A stretch of 7,062 nucleotides of DNA from Paracoccaceae bacterium (GTDB taxonomy: Bacteria > Pseudomonadota > Alphaproteobacteria > Rhodobacterales > Rhodobacteraceae): positions 1 through 7,062 of the forward strand of contig PWWF01000349.1 in the NCBI GenBank assembly GCA_003561595.1, given 5' to 3'. The position numbers and the translations under genes were made by a program. Shown piece by piece: positions 1-6,187 of this stretch; within the stretch, counting starts at the first letter, position 1; every line of letters begins with the position of its first letter. Below the pieces are notes generated by a model that saw only the letters and a list, made by a program, of their open reading frames with translations, was not told where the DNA came from and did not search any database.

Positions 1-4
1 CCGC

Positions 5-33
5 TTGACCTGTGCGCGGGCGCGCTGTAGGGG
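5..33 (+). promoter_or_regulatory. Candidate promoter of the tRNA-Gly gene
   Basis: A -35 hexamer TTGACC (5-10, in the context CTTGAC) is followed after a 17-base spacer by TAGGGG (28-33) as a weak -10. The expected transcription start, near base 40, falls just before the mature tRNA 5' end at 44. The CTTGAC-type -35 with a loose -10 fits strong stable-RNA promoters of Rhodobacteraceae as I remember them. The spacing and position are seen directly; promoter activity is inferred. Confidence 0.55.
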
Positions 34-43
34 GATCGGATAC

Positions 44-117
44 GCGGGTGTAGCTCAATGGTAGAGCAGCAGCTTCCCAAGCTGACGACGAGGGTTCGAT
101 TCCCTTCACCCGCTCCA
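44..117 (+). tRNA. tRNA-Gly, anticodon CCC
   Basis: This tRNA decodes GGG glycine codons. The cloverleaf can be folded by eye. The acceptor stem GCGGGTG (44-50) pairs with CACCCGC (107-113). The D arm is 53-67 with 4-base-pair stem GCTC/GAGC. The anticodon arm is 69-85 with loop TTCCCAA (74-80), which puts CCC at 76-78. The T arm is 90-106 with loop TTCGATT. The discriminator is T114 and CCA is encoded at 115-117. The outermost anticodon-stem pair (G69/A85) is mismatched; I recall this position also being unpaired in related alphaproteobacterial tRNA-Gly genes. It stands alone, with no second tRNA nearby in the window. Confidence 0.96.
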
Positions 118-565
118 AATTCTCCGGCCATGACCAGATGAACGACGCGGGCCAACAGGCCCGTAACGGTGTATGCGCGGCAGCAATCCCCCGAAACAGC
201 TAGGCAGCGACTCTGACGACAATCAGGGCCAGCCTGCCGCGCCCCCGCGCTTCGGGCAGACCCAGCGCAAACCGGCCTGAACTCAGCAGAGGGCGCTGCG
301 CGCAGCCCGGCATCCCGCGAAAGTGCTCAGCCCCGCCGAAAAGCCCCCAAGCCCGGCCGCATCTGTCGGCATTCGCCGCGCGAACGCCAACCCGCACGGT
401 CGCACAGTGCGCGCTGGTCAAGCGGCGCATGTTTGTTACCAGCGGCAGGGTTCCTTTCGACTGAAAACAAGCGCGCCCCCAAACTCGCACCACGCGCCAG
501 AACCCGGCATCAGCCCGCCTGTCGCACCAGACAAACACAGGAATGGCTCAGCACCCTCCCTGCCG
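118..565. other. Intergenic stretch with no convincing gene
   Basis: About 450 bases lie between the tRNA and the cysE terminator tail. Open frames exist on both strands, but their translations are rich in Arg, Ala, Gly and Pro, look like GC-driven shadows, and match no family I recognise. The one local structure is a 6-base-pair hairpin, CGGGCC-AACA-GGCCCG (148-163), about 30 bases past the tRNA. It has no T-run, so it is not a standard intrinsic terminator, though it could mark the 3' end of the tRNA precursor. No RNA gene, repeat or mobile-element boundary was seen. Confidence 0.6.
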
Positions 566-612
566 CTTCATCTTGCCAAAAATACTCAAAAGCCGGGGCC
601 GCAGGCCCCGGC
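566..612 (-). terminator. Intrinsic terminator of cysE with AT-rich tail
   Basis: Read on the minus strand, this lies about 25 bases past the cysE stop. A perfect 9-base-pair stem with a 3-base loop (GCCGGGGCC-TGC-GGCCCCGGC, 592-612) is followed by TTTT and then by the AT-rich tail GAGTATTTTTGGCAAGATGA (566-587 with flanks). The hairpin plus T-run is a textbook Rho-independent terminator. The tail goes beyond what termination needs, and similar tails are, as I remember, common after terminators in Rhodobacteraceae genomes. Confidence 0.85.
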
Positions 613-637
613 CTCCCTCGACCCAAAGCCGACAGGC

Positions 638-1456
638 TCAGATCTCGCCGCGAAACAGCTGATCCATCGTCATCGAAGGCTGCGCGCAGCCCGCCTCGCC
701 CACGATCCGCGCGGGCACCCCGGCCACAGTCTTGCGTGCGGGCACATCCTCCAGCACGACCGACCCGGCGGCAATACGCGCGCAATCGCCCACCTGGATA
801 TTGCCCAGCACCTTCGCCCCCGCCCCGATCAGCACGCCGCATCCGATCTTGGGGTGACGGTCGCCATCTTCCTTGCCGGTGCCGCCCAGCGTGACCGAAT
901 GCAGCATCGAGACATTGTCGCCCACCACGGCGGTCTCACCGATCACGATGGAATGGGCATGATCGATCATGATCCCCTTGCCGATCCGCGCGCCGGGGTG
1001 GATATCGACGCCGAACACCTCGGACACCCGCATCTGGATCAGGCTCGCAAAATCCGAACGACCTTCGGTGCACAGCCAATGCGCGATCCGGTAGGCCTGC
1101 ACCGCCTGAAAGCCCTTGAAATACAGCATCGGCTTCATGAACCGGTTGCAGGCGGGGTCACGCTCGAATGTGGCCACGATATCGGCGCGCGCGGCCTCAC
1201 CCAGCGTGGAATCAGCGGCATGGGCAGTATCCATGATCTCGCGCAGGATCTGCTCGGACAGCTCGGCCGAGGCCAGTTTCTGCGACAGCCGGAAGGCCAG
1301 CGCCTGTTCGAGTGTCGCGTGGTGCAACACGGAGGAATGAAAGATCCCGCCCATAAGCGGCTCCTGCAGCACGGCCTCTTGCGCCTCATCGCGAATGCGC
1401 CGCCATACCGGGTCGAGTGTGGAAAGCTGGCCTTTGGGGCGTGATTGACCTGGCAT
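638..1456 (-). CDS. cysE: Serine O-acetyltransferase
   Basis: This cytoplasmic enzyme transfers acetyl from acetyl-CoA to L-serine to give O-acetylserine, the committed step of cysteine synthesis (EC 2.3.1.30). The 272-residue protein has an N-terminal helical domain (about 13-140) and a left-handed beta-helix of hexapeptide repeats (about 145-255). By alignment from memory with E. coli CysE (offset 8), the active-site residues are all present: D100 in ERDPA, D151 in VDIHP, D165-H166 in MIDHA, and R200-H201 in GDRHPK. The protein ends in FRGEI. The terminal Ile matches the residue that docks into the active site of CysK in the cysteine synthase complex. The ATG start is supported by AGGAG seven bases upstream. 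The gene lies downstream of olsB on the same strand, but a probable terminator and candidate promoter between them suggest separate transcription. The usual feedback inhibition by cysteine is assumed from the family. Confidence 0.96.
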   Translation of the reverse strand: MPGQSRPKGQLSTLDPVWRRIRDEAQEAVLQEPLMGGIFHSSVLHHATLEQALAFRLSQKLASAELSEQILREIMDTAHAADSTLGEAARADIVATFERDPACNRFMKPMLYFKGFQAVQAYRIAHWLCTEGRSDFASLIQMRVSEVFGVDIHPGARIGKGIMIDHAHSIVIGETAVVGDNVSMLHSVTLGGTGKEDGDRHPKIGCGVLIGAGAKVLGNIQVGDCARIAAGSVVLEDVPARKTVAGVPARIVGEAGCAQPSMTMDQLFRGEI

Positions 1457-1505
1457 CTGTTCTCTCCTGCTGGCGGCATCACACCGCCGACCCGTGACTC
1501 ACCCG

Positions 1506-1534
1506 ATATGTAATCCCCCGCCCCGCAAAAGCAA
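1506..1534 (-). promoter_or_regulatory. Candidate cysE promoter
   Basis: On the minus strand TTGCTT (1529-1534) and ACATAT (1506-1511) are separated by 17 bases, about 50 bases before the cysE ATG. This is the only AT-rich -10-like patch in the 99-base gap. The -35 overlaps the T-rich end of the olsB terminator. It is a pattern match only. Confidence 0.35.
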
Positions 1535-1555
1535 AGCCCCGCGCGCGCGGGTTGC
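1531..1555 (-). terminator. Probable terminator of olsB
   Basis: Directly after the olsB stop (TGA, 1558 to 1556) the minus strand reads a self-complementary CCCGCGCGCGCGGG core (1538-1551). It is flanked by AA and GCTTTGCTTTT, giving a strong GC hairpin followed by a broken T-run. This resembles alphaproteobacterial intrinsic terminators. The interrupted T-run and the alternating GC core, which can fold in several registers, lower confidence. Confidence 0.6.
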
Positions 1556-2317
1556 TCAGCCCTGGGCCAGCCCCTGCAGGCGGCGCAGGCGCCTGGCGGG
1601 GATGCGCGCGACCTCGACCGCGGCAAAGACATGGAGCGTGTCCAGATCGGGGTCGCGCACGGCATGATCGGACACCCAGCCCCCCATGCCCAGATACATC
1701 CGCAACAAGGGCGGGATGCGTGCCAGCCCCTCTGCCTGCATGGCGCGCGGCGCCTCAGGCAGGGGCAGCGCCAGGGCAGAGCGATAGTGCGGGCGCAGGC
1801 TGGCCGGCCCGACATGGCGCGCGGCCAGATAGGCCAGTGCCGCGCGGTGGCGGGCGGGGTCGGCGCCGGTAAAGGACGCGCATCCCATCAGCATGTCGAT
1901 CCGCGCCGCCTGCGCCTGCCGCGTCAACCCCGCCAGAAGCGCGCGCAGCGCATCCGGGTCCTCGCGCGCCGCCTCGGCCAGACAGATGCGCCCGATCTCC
2001 ATGAGCCGCAAGCCAAGCGCGCCTAGTGCGGTCAGGTCATAGAATTGCCCGGTATAGCTGTCCGCCATCGCATGCGGGCTGTCCAGAACGCGCAGCCGGG
2101 CGGTGGCAAGGGGGGCACCGCCCGCGCTCTCGCAGATCAGCAGGTGACGACAGAGCGGGTCGAAACGGTCCAGATCGCTGCGGTCGATGTGGCCCCGGAA
2201 GCGGGTGGCGCGCAGGCTCTGGACCGCGCGCAGGCCGGGATCACCCGTGACCAGACCGATCTGCAACCGGCCCATGCGAAACGCCTGCATCTGGCCCGGC
2301 TGGCCTGGCCCGTCCAT
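1556..2317 (-). CDS. olsB: L-ornithine N(alpha)-acyltransferase (ornithine lipid synthesis)
   Basis: OlsB joins a 3-hydroxyacyl group from acyl-ACP to the alpha-amino group of ornithine, making lyso-ornithine lipid (EC 2.3.2.30). It is a GNAT-fold member of the acyltransferase family first annotated as hemolysin-like. Family landmarks, numbered from the chosen start, are FDPLCRHLL (52-60), YTGQFYDL (88-95), LMEIGRICL (105-113), GCASFTGADP (145-154) and a C-terminal PPLLRMYLGMGGWV...D segment (202-226). The chosen ATG gives 253 residues and has AAGGGG six bases upstream. A TTG at 2359 would add 14 residues of unlikely sequence. The next gene upstream on this strand is the bamE-like gene, 63 bases away with no terminator seen, so the two may be co-transcribed. 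The partner O-acyltransferase gene olsA, often beside olsB, is not in the window. Confidence 0.88.
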   Translation of the reverse strand: MDGPGQPGQMQAFRMGRLQIGLVTGDPGLRAVQSLRATRFRGHIDRSDLDRFDPLCRHLLICESAGGAPLATARLRVLDSPHAMADSYTGQFYDLTALGALGLRLMEIGRICLAEAAREDPDALRALLAGLTRQAQAARIDMLMGCASFTGADPARHRAALAYLAARHVGPASLRPHYRSALALPLPEAPRAMQAEGLARIPPLLRMYLGMGGWVSDHAVRDPDLDTLHVFAAVEVARIPARRLRRLQGLAQG

Positions 2318-2380
2318 GTTCGGCCCCTTGTTGCTTCGGGCGGGCGCCCTACCCCGCAATCCAACCCTGCACGCGCCCCG

Positions 2381-2830
2381 TCAATCGCCCAGCAATTGCG
2401 CGGGGTTGATGCGACCGAAATTGGCCAGAAGCTGGCGCAGCAACACCCCTGTGCTTTGTTCCGGCAGCGTCACACGACGCGAGAGTGGCACCACCTCGCC
2501 CTGTTCCAGCCCGAAACGCTCGATATTCGTGACCCGGTCACTGCCATCGAAACTGATCGCCACGACCTCGCGGTTCACCTCGACCGGCGGGCGCCAGCCG
2601 CGTTCGATCCAGTCGCTCTGGACATAGTACCAGCCGGACCCTTCCATAACGCCCATCATGCCGGGCTGCCCGATCTTTTCGGCCACGCTCTCGCGGGTGT
2701 CGCGCCCGACCTCGATATCGGCCAGTTGGGTGTCATCGGGGGCATAACCATGAAAGCGCTGCACCGGGCTGCAGGCAGCCAGCGCTGCCATCATGACCGG
2801 AAAGACAAGCCAGATTGCTGGAAACTTCAT
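2381..2830 (-). CDS. bamE: BamE/SmpA/OmlA-family outer membrane lipoprotein
   Basis: This is a probable small lipoprotein of the beta-barrel assembly (BAM) machinery, anchored in the periplasmic face of the outer membrane. The 149-residue product starts MKFPAIWLVF and has a hydrophobic signal peptide ending in the lipobox LAAC, so Cys20 should be lipidated. Residues about 34-107 form the SmpA/OmlA domain, with the typical VGRDTRESVAEKIGQP stretch (41-56), a WYYV strand (67-70) and a VAISFDGSDRVTNIERF strand pair (90-106). A polar C-terminal extension (about 110-149) goes beyond E. coli BamE, which is about 113 residues. The ATG was chosen because it opens directly on the signal peptide; a GTG at 2878 would place 16 polar residues before it. 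The GGGG upstream is a weak ribosome site. It is divergent from the DUF177 gene. BamE membership is firm at domain level; a BAM role is inferred. Confidence 0.85.
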   Translation of the reverse strand: MKFPAIWLVFPVMMAALAACSPVQRFHGYAPDDTQLADIEVGRDTRESVAEKIGQPGMMGVMEGSGWYYVQSDWIERGWRPPVEVNREVVAISFDGSDRVTNIERFGLEQGEVVPLSRRVTLPEQSTGVLLRQLLANFGRINPAQLLGD

Positions 2831-2987
2831 GTCGATGCCCCGTTTCACTGCCCTGTCATGCGCACAGCCTGCACGCACCCCGGATCATTTCCGTGTTGCA
2901 GGCCGCTGTTTGCACCCGCGCGCCTGTATCTGCCAAGGGGATACAGAATGACGCCGCGCACTTCAAGAAAGGAACGCAAGGGGCTAT
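2831..2987. promoter_or_regulatory. Divergent intergenic region between bamE and the DUF177 gene
   Basis: These 157 bases must hold the promoters of two diverging transcription units. No hexamer pair with good spacing could be identified on either strand; TGTATC (2925-2930) is the best isolated -10-like patch for the rightward unit. The right part contains two AAGGGG ribosome-site motifs (2935-2940 and 2978-2983), the second serving the DUF177 gene. A 16-codon open frame (2948-2998) sits behind the first. Confidence 0.5.
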
Positions 2988-3611
2988 ATGGCGGGTGACA
3001 AACGTGACGCAGAGGACTCTGACACCGTGGAAGAGACTGGCCCCGATATCACCGAGCTGTCGCTTGCGCCCCCGATCCGTGTGGCGCGGCTGGACGGGCG
3101 GCAGGTGCATGAGATCGACCTGACCCCCGATGCCGAGGCCCGCAGCCGCATCGCCGAACTGCTGGGGCTGGAGGCGCTGCGCAAGTTCCGCTTTCGCGGC
3201 AGCCTGCGCCCGCTGGGCCGAAGCGACTGGGAACTGCATGCAGAGCTGGGCGCGACCGTGGTGCAGCCCTGTGTCGTCAGCCTGCACCCTGTCGTCACCC
3301 GAATCGACGAATCCGTGACCCGACGCTTTCTGACCGAGATGCCAGAGACCGAGGGCACGGAAATCGAGATGCCCGAAGATGACAGCGCCGAGCCGCTGGG
3401 ACAATTCATCGACATCAGCGCGCTGGCGCTCGAAGCGCTGTCGCTCGCCCTGCCCGCCCATCCCCGCGCCGATGGCGAAGCGCTGTCAGAGGCGGGGCGG
3501 CTGGAACAGGCCCCGCCCGGACAGGCGCCCCTGCAGGACGAAGGCAAGCCCAACCCCTTCGCCGCACTTGCCGGTTTGCGCGACAAACTCAACGGCGCTG
3601 GCGACAACTAG
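2988..3611 (+). CDS. DUF177 / YceD-family protein linked to 23S rRNA and L32
   Basis: This 207-residue cytoplasmic protein belongs to the DUF177 (YceD) family, whose genes almost always precede rpmF. Family members are needed for normal 23S rRNA accumulation in E. coli and plants; the exact mechanism is not known to me. Landmarks are PCVVSLHPV (94-102), which is the family's conserved Cys-Pro segment, then RIDESVTRRFL (105-115), an acidic linker (117-135), FIDISALALEALSLALPAHP (140-159) and the C-terminal NPFAALAGLRDKL (189-201). The N-terminus is acidic and probably disordered. The ATG has AAGGGG upstream, but only four bases away. A 184-base gap, not a tight overlap, separates it from rpmF, so rpmF may also have its own promoter. 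Confidence 0.88.
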   Translation: MAGDKRDAEDSDTVEETGPDITELSLAPPIRVARLDGRQVHEIDLTPDAEARSRIAELLGLEALRKFRFRGSLRPLGRSDWELHAELGATVVQPCVVSLHPVVTRIDESVTRRFLTEMPETEGTEIEMPEDDSAEPLGQFIDISALALEALSLALPAHPRADGEALSEAGRLEQAPPGQAPLQDEGKPNPFAALAGLRDKLNGAGDN

Positions 3612-3795
3612 CGCCCGCGTCGCGCGATTGTTGTTGCGCCCTGCGAAAACATCACTATTTTGCGCGGCTCATGCGATCGGGGCTTGGAAGCGGGTGGCAA
3701 TCCGTGTATGGCCCGCCAAATCGCTCAATTTCGTTTTTCGCGTCCAGCGGCCCCGTGTCAGGGACACTGCGATGCTTTGACAACCGAGGTCCGAC
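3612..3795 (+). promoter_or_regulatory. Long rpmF leader with candidate promoters and a small hairpin
   Basis: The 184 bases between the DUF177 stop and rpmF hold no gene. Two promoter-like pairs are visible: TTGGAA (3684-3689), 17 bases, TATGGC (3707-3712), and TTGCGC (3634-3639), 16 bases, TATTTT (3656-3661). A 5-base-pair hairpin GTGTC-AGG-GACAC (3755-3767) sits about 30 bases before the start codon. The ribosome site GAGGT (3786-3790) is five bases from the ATG. There is no clear terminator for the DUF177 gene. Which promoter works, if either, cannot be judged by eye. Confidence 0.4.
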
Positions 3796-4002
3796 ATGGC
3801 TGTTCAACAGAACCGCGTTACCCGTTCCCGCCGCAACATGCGCCGTGCGCATGATGCACTGGTCGCGGCCAACCCGAATGAATGCACCAATTGCGGCGAG
3901 CTGAAGCGTCCGCATCACGTCTGCCCCTCTTGCGGGCATTACAACGACCGCGAGATCGTTGCGCAGGCGAGTGACGTCGATCTGGACGACGACGCGGCCT
4001 GA
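3796..4002 (+). CDS. rpmF: 50S ribosomal protein L32
   Basis: L32 is a small protein of the large ribosomal subunit. The 68-residue product begins [20 protein letters not shown], the typical basic N-terminus that threads into rRNA. It carries a four-cysteine zinc ribbon: C30-x2-C33 and C43-x2-C46 (CTNC and CPSC). It is therefore the zinc-binding form, not a cysteine-less paralogue. The acidic tail DVDLDDDAA is a few residues longer than in E. coli L32. The gene is followed after only 26 bases by plsX, so L32 and the lipid genes are probably on one transcript. Confidence 0.97.
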   Translation: MAVQQNRVTRSRRNMRRAHDALVAANPNECTNCGELKRPHHVCPSCGHYNDREIVAQASDVDLDDDAA

Positions 4003-4028
4003 GCCGGTCCGTCGCGCCCAGGTCAGAT

Positions 4029-5213
4029 ATGCAAGACGCGCCGCGAGGCAGCACAGAGCCACATGACGGCAAGGTCACGATCTCGGTCGACGCCATGGGC
4101 GGCGACGAGGGGCCTGCCGCAGTTGTGGAAGGCTGTGCACGCTCGGCGGCGCGCAACCCCCTGATCGCGTTCATCCTGCATGGGGATGAGGCCGTGCTGA
4201 CCCCGCTGGTCGCGCGCCATGACGCGCTGGCCGGGATCACGCAGATCCAGCACAGCCCTGATGTCGTCAGCATGGATGACAAGCCCGCACAGGTCATGCG
4301 CAACGGGCGCAAGACCTCGATGTGGGCGACGCTGAGTTCGGTGCATGATGGTGCGGCGCAGGCCGCTGTGTCCTGCGGCAATACCGGCGCGCTGATGGCC
4401 GTGTCGATGCTGCGGCTGCGCAAGCTCAGCGGTGTGCACCGGCCTGCGATTGCCTGCCTCTGGCCCTCGCGCGGGGCATCCGGCTTCAACACGATGCTCG
4501 ATGTCGGTGCCGATGTGCGCGCGGATGAGGAATCGCTGCTGCAATACGCGCTGATGGGATCGGCCTATTACCGCAACGCCTTTGACGCGCCGCGCCCGCG
4601 TGTCGGACTGTTGAATGTCGGCACCGAGGAACACAAGGGCCGGGGCGAGATCAAGGAAGCCGCGCGCCTGATCGCCGATGCCGCCGATCTGGGGCGCTAC
4701 GAATTCGTGGGCTTTGTCGAAGGCAATGACCTGCCCTCGGCGCATGTCGATGTGATCGTGACGGACGGGTTTACCGGCAATATCGCGCTCAAGACCGCCG
4801 AGGGGACCGCGCGCCTGATTTCGGACACTCTGCGCGAGGAACTGATGGCCTCGATCTGGTCGAAAGCCTCGGCGCTGCTGGCTTCGGCCCCGCTGGGGCG
4901 GCTGAAGCGGCGGATGGACCCGCGCCGCATGAATGGCGGCGTGTTTCTGGGGCTGAACGGCACTGTCGTCAAATCCCATGGCGCGGCGGATGCGACAGGC
5001 GTATCAGCCGCGATCAAGCTGGCGTTCCGGCTGGCACAATCGGGCTTTCAGGACCGCATGGCCGAACGGCTGGCGCGCGTATCGGACGGGCTGCATGCGC
5101 AGGATGACGACACGCAAGCGGATGGCCCTGACAAGCCCGAGGCTGAAAGCGAGCGGCAAGACGGGGCACAAGCCCCCAAACCCCACGGCAAACAGGCAGA
5201 GCCCAAGACATGA
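4029..5213 (+). CDS. plsX: Phosphate acyltransferase PlsX
   Basis: PlsX converts acyl-ACP and inorganic phosphate to acyl-phosphate (EC 2.3.1.274), the donor used by PlsY to start phospholipid synthesis. It is a soluble, membrane-associated enzyme. Conserved blocks are VDAMGGDEGP (20-29), SCGNTGAL (115-122), GLLNVGTEEHKG (193-204), EGND (231-234), VTDGFTGNIALKTAEG (244-259) and GGVFLGLNGTVVKSHGAA (303-320). The core ends near residue 352. A hydrophilic tail of about 42 residues rich in Asp, Glu, Gln, Lys and Pro follows, making the protein (394 residues) longer than the roughly 340-350 typical of the family. About 15 extra residues precede the first beta strand. AGG (4020-4022) gives a modest ribosome site; no later in-frame ATG precedes the conserved core. 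The stop overlaps the fabH start. Confidence 0.97.
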   Translation: MQDAPRGSTEPHDGKVTISVDAMGGDEGPAAVVEGCARSAARNPLIAFILHGDEAVLTPLVARHDALAGITQIQHSPDVVSMDDKPAQVMRNGRKTSMWATLSSVHDGAAQAAVSCGNTGALMAVSMLRLRKLSGVHRPAIACLWPSRGASGFNTMLDVGADVRADEESLLQYALMGSAYYRNAFDAPRPRVGLLNVGTEEHKGRGEIKEAARLIADAADLGRYEFVGFVEGNDLPSAHVDVIVTDGFTGNIALKTAEGTARLISDTLREELMASIWSKASALLASAPLGRLKRRMDPRRMNGGVFLGLNGTVVKSHGAADATGVSAAIKLAFRLAQSGFQDRMAERLARVSDGLHAQDDDTQADGPDKPEAESERQDGAQAPKPHGKQAEPKT

Positions 5214-6187
5214 TCCCCATTCGACCCGTGATTCGTGGCACCGGCCATTACCTGCCCGCCCGCGTGGTGCCCAATTCCGAATTTGCCGAATGGCTGGACA
5301 CCAGCGATGACTGGATCAGATCGCGCTCGGGGATCGAACGGCGTCATTTCGCGGCGGAAGGGGAATATACCTCGGACCTTGCCATCAATGCCGCGCGCGC
5401 CGCGCTGGCCGATGCAGGGGTCAATGCCGCCGATATCGACGCGGTGATCGTCGCCACCTCGACGCCCGATTACACCTTTCCGGCTGTGGCGACGCAGGTG
5501 CAGGCCGGGCTGGGGATCAAACGCGGCTTTGCCTTTGACATTCAGGCGGTTTGCGCGGGGTTTGTCTTTGCGCTCGCCAATGCTTCGGGGTTGATCGCGG
5601 CGGGGCAGGCAAAGCGCGTGCTCGTCATCGGGGCAGAGACGTTTTCGCGCATCATGGACTGGACCGACCGCACCACTTGCGTGTTGTTCGGCGATGGCGC
5701 AGGCGCCGTGGTGCTGGAAGCGCAGGCCGGCACGGGCAGCGCGCAGGATCGCGGCGTGCTGGCCTGTGACCTGAATTCCGATGGCCAGTATCGCGATCTG
5801 CTCTATGTCGATGGCGGCGTGTCGCGGGACGGGCGTTCCGGCGTCCTGAGGATGCAGGGGCGCGAGGTGTTTCGCCACGCAGTCGAAAAGCTGGCCGCGA
5901 CCGCAGAGGCCGCGCTGGACAAGGCCGGGTTGCAGGCGTCGGATGTCGATTGGGTCGTGCCGCATCAGGCCAATCTGCGCATCATCCGGGGTACGGCGCA
6001 GAAACTGGGCCTGCCGATGGACAAGGTTGTCGTGACCGTGCAGGACCATGGCAATACATCGGCCGCATCGATCCCGCTGGCGCTGTCAGTGGCCAATGCC
6101 GAAGGGCGTTTCCGCCCCGGCGATCTGATCCTGACCGAGGCTATCGGCGGCGGTCTGAGCTGGGGCGCGGTGCTGCTGCGCTGGTAG
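5210..6187 (+). CDS. fabH: Beta-ketoacyl-ACP synthase III
   Basis: FabH condenses acetyl-CoA with malonyl-ACP to start type II fatty acid synthesis (EC 2.3.1.180). The 325-residue thiolase-fold protein has the full catalytic triad: Cys115 in QAVCAGF, His252 in VPHQANLRII, and Asn282 in DHGNTSAAS. Other family marks are GTGHYLP (10-16), DDWIRSRSGIERR (33-45), the FGDGAGAVVL stretch (160-169) and the C-terminal GGGLSWGAVLLRW (313-325). Length is close to the usual 317-330. Its ATG overlaps the plsX stop as ATGA and there is no strong ribosome site, so it is probably translationally coupled to plsX. Placing the chain initiator beside PlsX, which consumes the final acyl-ACP, is a common arrangement. 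No clear terminator follows. Confidence 0.97.
   Translation: MIPIRPVIRGTGHYLPARVVPNSEFAEWLDTSDDWIRSRSGIERRHFAAEGEYTSDLAINAARAALADAGVNAADIDAVIVATSTPDYTFPAVATQVQAGLGIKRGFAFDIQAVCAGFVFALANASGLIAAGQAKRVLVIGAETFSRIMDWTDRTTCVLFGDGAGAVVLEAQAGTGSAQDRGVLACDLNSDGQYRDLLYVDGGVSRDGRSGVLRMQGREVFRHAVEKLAATAEAALDKAGLQASDVDWVVPHQANLRIIRGTAQKLGLPMDKVVVTVQDHGNTSAASIPLALSVANAEGRFRPGDLILTEAIGGGLSWGAVLLRW

Noticed and set aside
148..163. 6-base-pair hairpin downstream of the tRNA
   Set aside because: It has no T-run, so it is not called as an intrinsic terminator. It is mentioned only within the intergenic entry.
200..538. 112-codon minus-strand open frame in the tRNA-cysE gap
   Set aside because: It has no recognisable motif and a Gly/Arg-rich composition typical of non-coding GC-rich DNA. 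I could not support it as a gene.
958..971. 14-base perfect palindrome CATGATCGATCATG within cysE
   Set aside because: It is explained by the codons for the conserved Met-Ile-Asp-His active-site segment. There is no reason to call it an operator inside the gene.
323..1444. 373-codon plus-strand open frame opposite cysE
   Set aside because: It is antisense to a gene with a complete catalytic set. The translation is His/Arg/Ala-rich and matches no family, as expected from a GC-rich shadow frame.
2045..2998. 317-codon plus-strand open frame opposite olsB and bamE
   Set aside because: It spans two opposing real genes and the intergenic region with no domain signal. Only its last 16 codons have a good ribosome site, and these are reported separately as a possible leader peptide.
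4023..4979. 318-codon minus-strand open frame opposite plsX
   Set aside because: It is a shadow of plsX; the translation is Arg/Gln/His-rich with no family resemblance.
5048..6049. 333-codon minus-strand open frame opposite plsX and fabH
   Set aside because: It crosses the junction of two confidently identified genes on the other strand and has shadow-like composition.
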